64,000 bases of DNA. Source: Ailurus styani (taxonomy: Eukaryota > Chordata > Mammalia > Carnivora > Ailuridae). The stretch's first letter is position 1. Each line of letters starts with the position of its first letter. The notes beneath the pieces are model-generated. The model saw nothing but the letters and a program-made list of their open reading frames with translations, was not told the DNA's origin and searched no databases. The stretch lies in assembly GCA_002007465.1 (NCBI GenBank), contig LNAC01000348.1, positions 921,662 through 985,661 of the forward strand. Reading direction: 5' to 3'. A program made the translations under genes and the position numbers. This document shows positions 11,043 through 29,049 of this stretch, one piece after another.

Positions 11043-13690
11043 GTAAGATTATTTTACAGATAATTAAGGCAGGAGCAGGTACAGGGCAGCAGACTTCTTT
11101 TAGATGCAAGACCAAGTGTGGTCAATTCTTGACTTGACAAAAACTGAGGAAGAGAAACTTGTATAATTTTTCTTCTAGAGCTCTTTCTAAAGACTAATTT
11201 AACTGGCCTTGGGTAAGGTTTGGACATTAGGACTTTTTTAAAGCTACCCAAGTGATTCTAATGTGTAGTGTGGGCTGAGTCCCACTGGTTTGAAACCAGT
11301 CTTCCCCAAATCCACTGGCAGGCCTCCTGGCCTCCTGGTGCAAGCTTTCACCTTTGCCACCACCAGGTTATTGGGCGCTCGCGGCCGTCTCCTCAGTACG
11401 GGCCATCCCTAGTCCCTCCTAGAACTGCCATCAGTGGTCACTTAAGAAAGGAACCCACAGAGGCAGACTGTTTTACCTTCAGGGCCCGTAAGTTTATTTC
11501 AGATACATTGCCACACATCCTCAGAACTTTTCTGTAGAAGCCAGATCTTTTTACATTAACTTTCGATAACTATCTTTCCAGTGAGCTATTTCCAAAATCT
11601 AAACCCAAAGCCATTTGGAGCCAGTAGATCTAATGAATAAGATGGGTGAGCAATTTTTAGTAAGCTAATATGTGGTCTGATCTATGGTTAGTGCAGTACT
11701 TCAAATAATTACCTTTCAGATTTCCAAAAAGCAAGAGCCCCTCCAAAGGATGTATTTCTCTTAAGTCTCTATACTATTAAGCATCATAACTCGCCACCAC
11801 CTCTTTGGAGGGTAGTTTGGCAGTACTGTTAAAACCTCAGTAGGAGAAGGGACTGTAGCTGATAAAGAGGTGATGTACCTGGGAAAGGTTCTGCAGTTAG
11901 AAATAGTATTACTGAAGGTGGAAGTGAGAAGTAGGACTGGAAAGAGGGAAAAATTAACTGTCACTCTTAGCAAAATAGTGAAGATCCAGCAAGCCTAGAC
12001 AGAAATGCATTTAGAAAGATACAAGAATGTTCTCTTAAATCCTCCAGAGACCTCTAAATCCTAACTCCCTTCACCCGGGGCTCCTTCCTAGTCCCTGTTC
12101 CTTCATTGAATGTGAATGGACAACTAGGATTTACTTAGTAGAATTACTAAACCATTGATTAAAAGCTTGCTGAGTGAGACCAAGATAAACACATACTCAG
12201 GGAAAAACATAAATGGGGGGGCGGAAAAATACCATATTCATGGAACAGGAACAGGATATTAAAAAAAAAAGTAAGTACAAGTTCTAAGAAAGTCTATTGT
12301 GAAAAACTAGCTCCAGAGGAGGGTTATAATGTGAAATGAGCAAATCTTCAAAAACATAAACAGCAAGAGAAGAAAATGAGAAAATCTTTGAGAGGATCAG
12401 TATGATGAGGTAATAGGTGTTTCAGGAAGAGAATCCAAAAAGAAAGCTAAAGAGTGAGTGGTCAGGAGAAGAGTTCAAAATTGGCTTGGTGTATAGCCAA
12501 AACCCCGGATGCTAGAAGCCAGTAGGCAAAGCCTTCCAAATGATGAGGAAACATTTTAAACCTAGAATTCTATATCCATTCAAACCATTCATTAAATAGG
12601 AAGGCAGAAGTCATCATCCCACATACACTTAAAGTTGAGTTCCAGTACCCATTCTCTGAGCGAGTTATCTGTGGATGTATTTCAGTAACAATGTAGAAAC
12701 ACCAAGAAAAAGAAAGCTGTGAGCACTGAAACCAGTGGCATGGACCAGCTGTCTGTTAGAGCTGGAAGGCAGTCAAAGCAACAAACAGAATGATGAAGGC
12801 AGTAGAAAGATTACGGATCAGGCAGTTACATTCAGAAGTGGGCTTCTGTACACTAAGGCAGAGCAAAATAAAATGCATCCTAATTTGTATCAGTCAATAA
12901 AGTATGGAAAAGCAGAGGCCTTTCAGAGTGACGTCAGGAATATTCTATTCTGAATGACAGTGGGGGCGTAAGCTTGGAATGATAGGGAAGGAAATGAAAT
13001 GACAGTACATGATTTGATTCTGTAGTAAACATGTAGTTCATCATGGAAAATGTTTTATTAATGTTCAGCTTTTAGAACCAACATAAAAATATGGCTCCAG
13101 AAGAGAATGCAATCTCTGTGGTGTTAAAGAATATGATCACTGGTATCCTTGAGATAAAGTAAGTAGTTGGTACTATGATGACAAAAGTAATTAACAGAAG
13201 AACTAAAGATGGTAATAGAATTACCAAATCAGAAGACATAGGGTGAATGGGCTAAATCCTCACCCTTCTCAGCAGAAAGGCAATAGATAATAACTAAAGT
13301 TGCTAATTAAGACATAAAGACCAGCAGATAAAGCTGGTGTCTTTGGAAGTAGGGAACTGTTAATCTCCATCATATGTCTTTTATTATTTATATTTGTTTT
13401 TTAACTTTAGATTTTTTTCACTTAAAAAATTTAATACTTAAAAATAAGGGAAACTAGGTGGCTATTTGATATTAATGAGTTAGTTGTTTTGCATGCTGAC
13501 AGAATAAAAATGTACTTCAATCTGAGAAAAGTGCCTCAACGCAGTAGGCTGAGGAAGCTGGAATGATGAGTTGGAGAGCACTTGATAGCAACAAAAATAC
13601 ATTTTAACTCTCTATAACAGCAGGAATTTAAGAGCTGAGCAGTAAGTGATGCGTCTGTCCTCTTTTGTTCTGTACCCCCCCCACCACCAG
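11043..13690 (+). other. PDSS1: PDSS1 last intron, 2.6 kb
   Basis: This is an A-rich intron. The part at about 12.0-13.35 kb has the look of very old interspersed repeat but could not be assigned to a family. No exon or RNA gene was seen. Confidence 0.8.
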
Positions 13691-13831
13691 AGTGATGGTG
13701 TGCAGCAAACCACCTACCTCGCGCAGCGGTACTGCCGTGAAGCAATAAGAGAGATCAGTAAACTTCGACCGTCCCCGGAAAGAGATGCCCTCATACAGCT
13801 TTCAGAAATTGTACTCACGAGAGATAAATGA
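13691..13831 (+). CDS. PDSS1: PDSS1 last coding exon with stop
   Basis: This 141-nt terminal coding segment encodes 46 residues (SDGVQQTTYLAQ to EIVLTRDK) followed by TGA at 13829-13831. The acceptor is preceded by a C-rich polypyrimidine tract ending 'accaccag'. Together the four exons encode 138 residues, matching the C-terminal third of the 415-residue human protein with no frame break. Two positions in 'AQRYCREA' appear to differ from my recollection of human (Q to R and H to R). That is memory-based and not checked. Confidence 0.95.
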   Translation, partial: SDGVQQTTYLAQRYCREAIREISKLRPSPERDALIQLSEIVLTRDK

Positions 13832-14145
13832 CAACTCTTCCTGTTATTTCTGGCAGCTATTTTACCAGACTGTGCCTAAAGAATTTTGTGAAATATACTT
13901 TGCTTCATGTGCAGGTAACCAAAAATCATTTCAAAAAATCATTTCAACCTTATTGATGGGCAATTTTTTTTATTGGCAAAGTTTTTCAGAAAACTTTTTA
14001 AATGTAATTAAACCATCCGAATCTGTCACTCTAGTCCTGTAAATTCTAATCGAGGTATCTTGATGGTTATATGTGGTATTGTTTACACTGTTAAGATCCA
14101 CATGTAAAGCCATTACACAAATAAATAGTCAATGTTAAAATGCAA
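13832..14145 (+). other. PDSS1: PDSS1 3' UTR
   Basis: This is the non-coding tail after the PDSS1 stop, AT-rich and free of recognisable repeats. Its end is inferred from the AATAAA signal at 14120-14125 plus the usual 10-30 nt to cleavage. The UTR is therefore only about 310 nt. Confidence 0.7.
14120..14125 (+). terminator. PDSS1: PDSS1 poly(A) signal AATAAA
   Basis: A canonical AATAAA hexamer lies 289 nt past the stop codon, followed within 40 nt by a T/G-rich stretch. It is the only canonical + strand hexamer I noticed between the stop and the inferred end of the opposing ABI1 transcript. Confidence 0.75.
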
Positions 14146-14256
14146 ATGGTTTATCGTGTTTCACCATAGGAGTAAAGGTCACAAAAATTGTTAAGTCTAC
14201 ATTTCAGTCCACATTAGATTTTAACAGTATCCAAAATTTCATATAGGAGAATGGTT

Positions 14257-14262
14257 TATTAT
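14257..14262 (-). terminator. ABI1: ABI1 distal poly(A) signal
   Basis: 'tttatt' on the + strand reads AATAAA on the - strand. Cleavage 10-30 nt further would put the ABI1 3' end near 14227-14247, about 100 nt from the inferred PDSS1 end. Confidence 0.6.
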
Positions 14263-15170
14263 AAAAGACTGTACATAAAATTTAGACAACAGGTTATATA
14301 CAAAATTAAGAGAACATTCCACTTGAAAAAATGAAAAAGGTAGCTACCTGATCACTCGTGATACTGAAATCATGTTTAAAATTAACAAAGGCAAAATGCA
14401 TATACAACAGTCACATTGATTTGGTAGCAATAATGGCCTTTAATTTTCAGAAATAAATGTTTTGCGCTAGTCTTACCATTTACTATGCTGTTATAAGTCT
14501 GTAACGTCCAGTACATAACTGTAATTTGAAATCCAAACAAATCCTCAATACACAGAAACCCACACTTGAGTGCTCTACTTTAATATCCTAAGCAATATAG
14601 AATTACACACAAGATAAGAAAAAAACATCCCTCCAACCTTCCCTTAAACTAAGAGGAGACACACAAAGTGCATGTGTTGCATTTCAATTATTTCAAAAGA
14701 CAATATAAATCTGTTGGTCAGGAATATTCCCCTTTCACTGATTACACATGATTCACTTTTTTTCGAATGATTTTTTTCTTAAAACCTTTTTTATGTTGCT
14801 AGTGCCAGGTAATGGATTAAATAGCGCCTATTCAAAAGTCAATTGCACCCACTTCTACAAAAACATGTAAAAGATAATTTCCTTTAATTGAACCCAGTAT
14901 ACAACAATCCACTGGAAAACCAAAGGACTGACACGGCAGTCCTTAAGAATTTTACTTACAGAATGTGCATACTTAAACACATTTTCTTAGCTCTGAAAAA
15001 GTTACTTTAGAAAAGGAATTCAGTAGATTGACTTGTAAATACCCATCTCAGATTTTAAATCTGCAAAAATCAGTCACTGCCATTGGGACAGGTTGATTGA
15101 TAAGGCTAATATTTTTTTCCAAGTTAATATATTGAGAAAATAGAACCATAATTCTGCAATAAATCAGTAT

Positions 15171-15212
15171 CTTTATTTATTCATTTATTTATTCATTTAT
15201 TTATTTATTTTA
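15171..15212 (-). terminator. ABI1: Cluster of AATAAA signals in ABI1 3' UTR
   Basis: An A/T tetranucleotide-like repeat gives several overlapping AATAAA hexamers on the - strand about 720-760 nt past the stop. It is a candidate proximal poly(A) site that would give a 3' UTR less than half the full length. It could also be a neutral simple repeat. Confidence 0.4.
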
Positions 15213-15932
15213 AAAGCAAACCAGTGAAGGAAGGACAAAAACCTTTGGTTCACTTATGTATTTATGAATGGAAAAAATTTATAATGCAAATTCACTCATT
15301 AAAAAACTTAGGTACAAATTACAACATTACAGATAACCCTTTGTTTTGTTTCACATGGAGACCTTAGAGACTCAATGCATTTCAAGAGACCTAAGTATGA
15401 GTACTCCAAGTAAATATTACACAAATTGGAAGCATCTTGGATTTTTTAAGTATATTTCAATACATAAATTTGTATGCATGCTTTAAACAAATAGTACATT
15501 TCAAGAATGAGAAAGTCTAAACAAAAAGTATGACCAGCACCAGGATTGAAATGTTCTGATTTTAATATTAGTCTGACATAGCGTTAGTAACCATGCTGCA
15601 CTGAAACATGTAACGGTACAATCTGAATCATGGTTTGTTAAATATTATACCCCACACCCCCAGAATACTTAGGCTGGTCATAAAGTTAACTGTGTAAGTA
15701 AGCACATAAGCATAATCAGTTACGGACAGCCCCTTGTATAAATTGCCATTTAGCAATACACAAACTGCCTCAAAGATATATGCTTACAGGTAGACATTCA
15801 ATTATATCAATAAAACAGCATGTCCTGAAAGTATGGGCACATTTTAAAACATTTTAAGACAATTCTGTTAACCATAATAGTCCCACAGTATGACTGAGTA
15901 ATAAGAACCACCTACTTTAAAAGCAAAAAAAT

Positions 15933-16145
<213 letters not shown>

Positions 16146-18013
16146 CTATTTCCAACATATGACTGAATTTTTAAATGCAATGCCAGTTAAATCTATAGTA
16201 TAGCAAAACTATTTGTACAAATACTGTTAATTCTTACGTTGGTAAAAATAGGTAAGTCAGTGGCCAACCATGTGCCTAAAATCACTGGCTTGATGGTAGG
16301 ACCAAATCAATAATTTGACTAGAGAGAAGTCCATAGTTTCAACCAATCTATCCAGGAATGATCCCTGAGTTTTCGTATTTATTAGATGTTTCATTTGTTC
16401 AAATATCAACTAAGTGCCAACCATTGCAAAACACCATTTTCTAAAATACATAGTGGGCAAAGCTACAGAGCCAATCAGTAAATCAGGTAACAACCCAACC
16501 TGTCTAATTTTGGAAATTACACATATCCTGGAAGGTCAATCTCATCCTACTGATCCATAGAAAATATGCATGTAATTTATGGGGCCATACCTAGATTGTT
16601 TAAAAGAGTATTTACATATGTTAAAGGTCAACTAGATATTTTTTTCTAAGGGGGAAATAGGTGAGCAAAGACCCATTAAGACTTAGAGAACTGTTTCCAG
16701 TTCTGTGGTATTTGATCATTTTGAGTCCAAAATATTCACTTCCTTTGTAAACAGTGTTGTGGAAAAGACAGTCATCAAATCATTACTAGTTTTCCAAACA
16801 GGTTTATGAATTTAATTGTTCCTTCATTCTGCCTTTATAGCCTGATACTTCTGATGTTATCTGCAACTTTCCAGTATATGTGAAATGGTATGTGACAGAT
16901 ATGTTCATTAGCTCGTGTTATCTTTTTTCTTAAAACACTTCTTAGGGCACTTAAGATATTTTGGAACTTGCTTTTACCCTGAGAAAGGTAACTTCTCCTA
17001 ATTATTCTGAATTAGTGAATTATAAATAAGGAAGAGACCTGAAGTACTGATCCATAGCACCATTCACAAAATTAAAATAGGCAACCTTTTTTTCCCTTTA
17101 CAAAACCATATTAAGTAAACTCAAGTCCATTCTCCTCCATTTTAATACTGCAGCAGAGTTATAGGGTCAACGACCTACCCAGTTTCCAAAAAACCCAAAA
17201 ACATACAGAATAAATAGTACTAAATTATTATCCTGGTATTACTTTTGGCTACATAACCATTCAAGAAAACTGAGTGCTTACTAGAAAATCATTAGTAAGG
17301 AAAATACTGTAATAATTTAGTCAATTAACATACTACTTATTAATCTATTATTTATTAGCTTCGATAACAATTTCTTTGTATTCAGAGTCACAATAAGTTA
17401 GAGTTTGGGTGGTGTAGAGAACTTTTAGACTGATCATGACAAAACCCTGACACCCTCGAAGTTAGCAGAATGAAAGCTTTCTTTTCCTCATGCTTTTAGT
17501 TCCACTTAGACAAAGAGCTGGTAAGAGTACTGAACCAAATTAATTCTCTTTTCCAAGTCCTTCTGTAAATGAATCCTAGTCCTACTCAACTTCCCCTCCC
17601 CAATGTATATATTCTCTCATACAATAATGCTTACTGCTGAGTACTTAATCATTAATAATTCAATGTCCATTCCACTCTCCAGAATCCTAATTCATACAAA
17701 GAGCTAAACTCCCCCTTCTGTATGTATTGAAGGATTTTTTGGAACTCAAAGTCTCATACTCTAATCCTACTTTCTACATGCTAAAAATTTGAAGACAGCT
17801 ACCTAGTTCCCCTGCAATCTTCTCCTCAACTTAGAAATGATGCTTTCAACTGTTTAACATTATATAGGTGCACTTCCTAGATATTTTGTCTCCTGATACT
17901 CTCCTCTTGAAGACATTCCTATTTGCAGGATCTTAAAACGTGGTACTCAAAACTAAACATAATACTAGTGTAATATAAATGGATATGATCAGATTGGTAT
18001 AAATGATCAGATT

Positions 18014-18015
<2 letters not shown>

Positions 18016-18045
<30 letters not shown>
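18016..18045. repeat. (TG)n microsatellite
   Basis: About 14 uninterrupted TG units are followed by an AT-rich 'tatatagg' segment. It is probably polymorphic. Confidence 0.9.
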
Positions 18046-18046
<1 letters not shown>

Positions 18047-18261
18047 TGGTATATATACCTACATATATAGGTATATACTGGTATATATATAGCACACAGT
18101 TCAGCTAACGTACTCTAAGAATTTGGCTGTTGGAACATTCATGTCATGCCGTTGATTAATCAACAAAATTTCTATTAAACCATGTCTTAATTCATCTTGT
18201 GTATAAAGGTGACTATTTAAAAAGAGTTTAAATATAATCCTACTAAATCTCAACTCTTCTG

Positions 18262-18460
18262 ATGTAGACTACGGACTAGCAAACAATGGCAGATAGCCAA
18301 ATCCAAACCACTGCCTTTTTTTGTAATTTATTAAAACTTCGTTTTATCGGAACATGGACACATCCACTCATTTATGTACTGTCTATGGCTGCTTTTGTGC
18401 TCCAACAGTAGGGCTAAGTAGTTGTGACAGAAGAGACTCTGTGGTTGGCAAAGTCAAAAA
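18262..18460 (+). repeat. Old interspersed repeat (DNA-transposon-like)
   Basis: It shares an ordered set of motifs with 34250-34585 ('catttatgt', 'gtctatggctgc', 'gtgacagaagagactctgtgg'). I recognise the repeat type, which opens with a 'ggcccatgggccaaatctgg'-like motif, but will not assign a family name. Confidence 0.55.
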
Positions 18461-18469
18461 CATTTCATT

Positions 18470-18545
18470 TTTGCAATACAAACGTATCAAATCATTATGT
18501 TGTACACCTGAAACCAACAGAATGCTGCTATGTTAATTATGTTTA
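18470..18545 (+). repeat. L1 3'-end fragment
   Basis: It contains 'aaatcattatgttgtacacc' followed by 'tgaaaccaa', a typical 3'-end signature of old mammalian L1 (L1M) elements. Confidence 0.6.
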
Positions 18546-18894
18546 AAAAGTTAAAAATACTTATTATCTGGTCTTTTACAAGACATATGTGATGACCACT
18601 AAAGACTATTATTTCAACTTGTAAAGACATTTTCTAATTCTGCTCTACTGCCAAATGTATTAACTATTAGATCATATTAAATTTAACAACTTTTATTAGT
18701 TCCATTTTAGTCCCAATTTAAAGTTAAATTTGCTTTTCCAAACCAGGAAATACAGGTATACAACTCAAGACTACTAAAGTTTATCAACCTCAATATAACC
18801 ACAACATACCTCTATTTAAAGGTAGAGGAGAACCTAAACATAGAATATTCAAGGTTTCCTGAACAGTATGTAGAATATTCACTGTTTAAAAATA

Positions 18895-19065
18895 TTTAAA
18901 AAGGTACAGCATAGAGAATGTAGTCAATGGTATTTTAGTAGCTTGTATAGTGACAGATGGCAGCTACACTTGTGGGGAGCACAGCGTAACCTACAGAGAT
19001 GCTGAATCATATGCTGTAAACCTGAAACTAACATAACACCGTGTGTCAACTATACTCAAAAAATT
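18895..19065 (+). repeat. L1 3'-end fragment
   Basis: The order 'tagagaatgtagtcaat', 'gtgacagatggcagctac', 'ctgaaactaacataacac', 'tgtcaactatactcaaa' is the 3' UTR end of old L1M-type elements. An (AC)n tract follows at about 19069-19086. Confidence 0.75.
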
Positions 19066-19582
19066 TAAACACACACACACACACATGGAAAACAGCAAAC
19101 TTCTTTTAGCCATGTATTCAAAATTTTGGCACAAGAGAATGCTGCAGTCTCAAGAGCCACAGCTACTTGTTGAACGTCAGTTAATTGAGTAAAAGCCAGT
19201 GGAAGAGAATATATTTGAAAGGCAATCAAATATGCTTAACTACATTACAAGTATTTTTCAAAACTTGACAAATAAAGATTTTAAAATACCACAGAGTTGG
19301 ATGAAGAAGAGCAACTAACTCTCTAAGAACAGGATTTCTTTCTTTCTTACCACTATTTTCTTAATACATAATTACAGTGAGTGTCAGGTAATTTTGACAG
19401 ATTTGGATGTCACAGTTATATATAATTTCATGAAATGAAATTCTAGTGATTATCTTCTCTTTACAAGATCAACTAACTAAAAATCTTAATTGAGGCTCTT
19501 TCTCATGATAGTCTCAATATATTTTTAAATATTTAACTATGAAGGGTTTCTGTTTTTAAGAGCTTAGAAATATTGTTTTAAA

Positions 19583-19885
19583 CCTTTACTAATTATGTAA
19601 CTTTAGTAAGCTTAGTAAGTCATTTAACTCCCTTTTCTGTGCCTCATTTGTTTCATCTATAAAATGCAAACAGGGAAGTTCATCTCCAGCTGGAAGCCTA
19701 TGTCATTTGAAAAATCCCATCTAACATCGTAACATACTTTTAACTTAAAAAATAAAGATCATCCCTTTATATTGGAAATGTATAGGAAATAAGGCTTAAC
19801 TAAATTATGTTGGCTGGTAAAGCTATTCGAAGGGTTGAGAAACATGGACTAGATGTTCTTTATAGCTCTAAAATTCTATAATTAG
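19583..19885 (+). repeat. MIR-like element
   Basis: The segment 'catttaactcccttttctgt' to 'catctataaaatg' and, later, 'tggactagatgttctttata' plus 'gctctaaaattct' follow the MIR-family order. Confidence 0.6.
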
Positions 19886-19905
19886 GTTAAGTTTCCTTTA
19901 CCTCA

Positions 19906-24284
<4,379 letters not shown>

Positions 24285-25636
24285 TCAAGTTCATTTCCCA
24301 CCAGCCAACCTAAACTGAGTTGTTCCTTAGCCAACTGGTTAATTTTTTTAAAAATACATTTAATTTAATCCTAATGTTAATTGTTTGGGGAACATTTAAG
24401 TTTACCATCACTCTCATTTTCATGCAATGAATTTTCAAATTCTAAAAAGACTTTTAAAAAAATGAGTAACAGCGATATTTCCAGGATATTGTGTCTTTGC
24501 CATATCGCTACAACCTAGCAGGTACGTCTAGCTTTAAGGTAATGTTGTAAATTAGAATCCAAATAAATACGTTATGGAATAACTGTTTATTCCATAGATA
24601 AAGACGTATGTTAATCCCAGGTTTCCTTTAAAAACTGTTATTATATATCTAAATTAACACACAGCTCTCCAGGAAAAACCCTTGTTACAGTAAAAACAAA
24701 GTTATTACTATATTCAAAGATGACAGTTTTATTTGTAAAGATATCCCTCCTAAATTTACTAGGGAATAAGAGTGCTCCACATACCACGTTAATTAATTGT
24801 TCACTGAGTTTCATAGGATTAAGTATTTCAAAAGTATCTTTTTCATTTTATCACTGTTCTGAAATAGGAAATCTGATCTCATAACAGGTTAAAATATGCA
24901 ATTATTTGCATTGAAGTAATTTATAACGAATCATTGAGTAGCTGTAAACATTTCAACTTCTTACTGGAGAGGATGTAATTTACAGGAAATTCATATCAAA
25001 TGCTCATATGGGCAACAAATATATTAAAAACTGTAGCAAACTAAAAGTAAGCATTCATAAGTTTACCACATTTTGTCTCATTTTTAATAAGACAGTAACT
25101 GCCAAAGACTGCTTAGAAAAAGTCAACAGGACTGACTTTGCAAAATTCAGTTTACTGGCAGTCACCAAAACATGACACTAAATTGACAGAGAAAAACAAT
25201 TTATTGGTTCTCAAGGATCACTTAACCAAAAGGTCGTTTCAATTAACCCAATGTATAAATTTTGTTGGTAAGCATAGAAGTTTGAAAGAGGTTCAGTATT
25301 CAAAGCAGCAGTAACTTACCAAAGCAACGTAACTGCATTAATATTCATTATATAGCTAAAATTAACATTCAACTCACTATGAAACTGGTCCTCATTGATT
25401 CTGATACTTTGGATATAGAAGGCTCTTAAATAAATAAAATGTTACAGTTTTGATTTAAAAACAAAACAAACCTCCCACAAGCCTAAAAAATTTGTTTAGA
25501 AACAACCCTTAGTAACTTGACATGCTGGTTAGTACAAAGAGAAAAAGAAAAGCTATGCTATGAAGATACTAGTCACTACCACCAAGTCTGGACAGAAGGG
25601 AAAATATGCACATCAAAACACTAAAAACATTTACAT

Positions 25637-25690
25637 CCTACTACTACTACAACAACCACCACTACTAGCACTATTACTACAACACCAACA
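25637..25690. repeat. Imperfect ACT/AAC trinucleotide repeat
   Basis: Repeated 'act', 'aac' and 'acc' triplets are interspersed. It is low complexity and non-coding. Confidence 0.7.
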
Positions 25691-26247
25691 GTAACTCAGT
25701 TATGTTGACACAATATTTTTAAAATTTGAGTCCAAATTATAGCATCAAAAATATAGTTATTCAGTAATGAAAAGGTCTTATTTGAGAATAAATAACCCGC
25801 CAAGCACTGTTAAAATAAAACTACACAAACATATACTAAGTGAAGTGTCACCAAAAACCCCATTTGCAGAGTGAACCAAATATGTAAGTGAGGCAAAGAA
25901 AAATAAAGAACATAAAAATGGGATCTAAAAACACAACATATTATGGAAAAAAAACTAAAAGATCATGAAACTACTGAGGCTAATAATCAGATAATCCATG
26001 GAATAGTCAGACTCTAGCTACCTTTCATTAACAAAAGGAAATCAGGGAAAACATGAGATAAAATTCTAGTGGATAAAGTTTCCTAGTAGGTAGCCTAGAT
26101 GAAAATTTTAGTCTGGAAAAGAACTGTATAAATTCGGGGATTATCTGTAAATTTTGACATTTTTGCTGAAGTGTTTTTCAGTTCTTAGGAGTTTTTTGCT
26201 AGAAAACAATCTTTAACTCTAAAATTTACATTAGAAATAAACAAGAG

Positions 26248-26454
26248 GGGCGCCTGGGTGGCTCAGTGGGTTAAAGCCTCTGCCTTCAGCTCAGGTCATG
26301 ATCTCAGGGTCCTGGGATCGAGGCCCGCATCGGGCTCTCTGCTTGCCGGAGAGCCTGCTTCCCCCTCTCTCTCTGCCTGCCTGTCTGCCTACTTGTGATC
26401 TCTCTCTGTCAAAAATAAATAAATAAAATCTTTAAAAAAAAAAAAAAAGAAAAA
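26248..26454 (+). mobile_element. CAN-SINE, young with 15-bp TSD
   Basis: A full-length copy close to the family consensus has a long A-tail. Perfect 15-bp TSDs 'agaaataaacaagag' lie at 26233-26247 and 26455-26469. It is antisense to ABI1. Confidence 0.97.
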
Positions 26455-27351
26455 AGAAATAAACAAGAGAACTTTCCTCCAGCTCTGCTATAAAATACAT
26501 GTTCAGAACATGCATTATAAATAAAACCAACTTCTTAGGGAAACAGGGAGTACTCGGTGTTTTTTCTACTAATACAACATGCAACTCTAGAAAATAGTTA
26601 CAAGTGCCACACGAGAACGTGTGCTCCAGTCTATGCCTAGTGTTCGCCTCCTGAAGTAAATAATACTGGACAACAGGCTCATGTCAGATTTTTCTCCTTT
26701 TTGAATTAAGCATCCTAACATGGAAAGTGAAATTAATGATTACCCTAAGCAATTCATACTCCCTGCCACTATATGCCAAAATTATTTGCTAATCTTTAAA
26801 TATCTTTAAGCCTTTAAAAACACTGATTGCAGTTAGTGTTGAGATGTGCAATTTGACATGAAGAGAAAGAAATCAGAAGAAAATCCTCCCCACTGTTACA
26901 GTGATTAGAGACAGAATAAGCAGGCATCACAAATGTTTTTAATGGTTTTGAACTCATTTCAGTACAGGTTAACAAGCTTAAAAGTGATAGCCAGCAATTT
27001 CATTGTATTATTTAAAGAAAAATTTTCACAATGTTCTTACTTTCACTACTACTGAAGTGTCTCAGACATGCCAATAAAAATAAACTCAGCTTAATTTCAG
27101 TATTTTTCTTCTCTATTTCTATTTATAATAAAAATATCATATTAAACCATTAGTTAAATTTTAGTACATAAGTATATTCAGTAAGTCTGAATTTTTTGAA
27201 AGTAATAATCAATTATTTTTGTGATAAGCAGTAATTCTAAAAATGGCAGGATTCAAGGACTGACTTCCTAAAGCAAAAATAAACACGAAATAGCATGGTT
27301 TCAATTGTTGTCTATCACTGGCAAGAACAACAGCTCAAATAATTTCCTTCA

Positions 27352-27582
<231 letters not shown>

Positions 27583-28811
27583 TTAGTCAAAAGCAACCAA
27601 CAAAGAACTTGAGCAACATGTGACCTCCGATGTCAGAACAAAGAGGGGGGGGACTCTCAGTAAGAAATATTTACTGCTTTTCAAAGCCCACAGCACAAAA
27701 TAAAGAGAAACGTGAAGATAAAACACAAATAGCTCTCTGAAGTTACAAACAAAAGGAAAAACAGATACTGTGTGGAAAGCTGCAAAAGTAAATAACATTC
27801 TTAAACCTTTTAATTTAGCAGAATCCCAAATGGTATTTTGCTAATATTACATACAAGATTTTTTATGTATCATTTTAGAATATATAGGTTTTACATGTGA
27901 ACTATGTCTCTCCAACAAAATAAGTACCAAAAGGTAGTATGAAATGGAACACATAGGTTTTCAGATGTGAATGTATTAACAGTTGGTTTACAAACTTCTT
28001 TTCCATCGCCAAATCTTGAGGAGCACAGGTTAAATTATAAAATATAAACAGGCTAGCATATTTCCACATATACTGCTATATTTATGTGAATGTTTACTGT
28101 GTTCACAGTTATAATCAAATACATATGATAGCAGAATCCTTTTTTTGGGAAGCACAACTTCTAGTTTCAAACTATGTATATATAATATCGGATTTGTTAT
28201 GTATCTCCAAACTTTTAAGAGTAACATACTTCCCCTTTCACTTAAATTTTTGTAACTGACAAAAGTGTAAATAGTTTTAGACTTTGTAAAATAATTTTAC
28301 AATTTTAAAGCAGCTTTATGTAGAAAAATCCTTTACTTATCTCCATACTTGGAGGGGTTTTTTCCCCATCTTATACCCAAAACAATCTTCTTTTATTATC
28401 ATGCATATCCAGAATGATAAAGCACTAACAGTTCTGAAAATTTTATTCAACATCATCTTTACCAACATTTCAAAAGTTTAATACTTAAAAGGTTAATAAA
28501 GTTCAAAGCCTCTAAAGTTAACCATACTTTCCAAAGGTAACTAACTTCAGGATTAATGTTAGCCTCTTTGCCCCGCCCGAACATCTAACCAGACTAAGTA
28601 AAGTAAAACTAGCTTATTTTCATTGAGTTGTGTAATTTACCCTCTCCTAGAGGTCATACACAAGTTATCACATAAAACCATACAGCAGAGGTTGTTCATT
28701 TTAAAAAGTGCTGATAACATTTTGGAGCTCCCAAGCCATAGGCAGTCACTAATTATTTGAATCATCCCCAAGCTCATTTTCTAAACAGAAACACATTTTT
28801 AAAATAATATT

Positions 28812-29049
28812 CTAGGAAAAATGAAACAAGATGAAACCAGAGAGGGAGACAAACCATAAGAGACTCTTAATCTCAGAACACAAACTGAGGCTTGCTGGAG
28901 TGGAGAGGGGTGGGAGGGAAAGGGTGGCTCAGTGATGTATACTGGAGAGGGTATGTGCTATGGTGAGCATTGTCAACTGTGTATGACTGATGAATCACAG
29001 ACCTGTACCCCTGAAACAAATAATATATGTTAATAAAAATAAATTTTTA
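28812..29049 (+). mobile_element. Carnivore L1 3' end
   Basis: The motifs 'gagacaaaccataagagac', 'aatctcagaacac', 'gagggtatgtgctatggtg' and 'cagacctgtacccctgaaac', ending in 'gttaataaaaataaa', are the 3' end of young carnivore L1. Only about 240 bp is present, so it is a 5'-truncated insertion. Confidence 0.9.

Larger units (their letters stand above)
14240..15932 (-). other. ABI1: ABI1 3' UTR
   Basis: This unbroken non-coding sequence follows the ABI1 stop codon on the - strand. It is AT-rich and lacks recognisable SINE or L1 copies, unlike the flanking introns, which fits a transcribed, selectively constrained 3' UTR of about 1.7 kb. The distal end is inferred from a - strand AATAAA at 14257-14262. 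A more distal signal at 13968-13973 would extend it over the PDSS1 UTR. Confidence 0.75.

Noticed and set aside
18016..18060. CRISPR-like or regulatory repeat
   Set aside because: It is a plain TG microsatellite. No spaced direct repeats were seen anywhere in the window.
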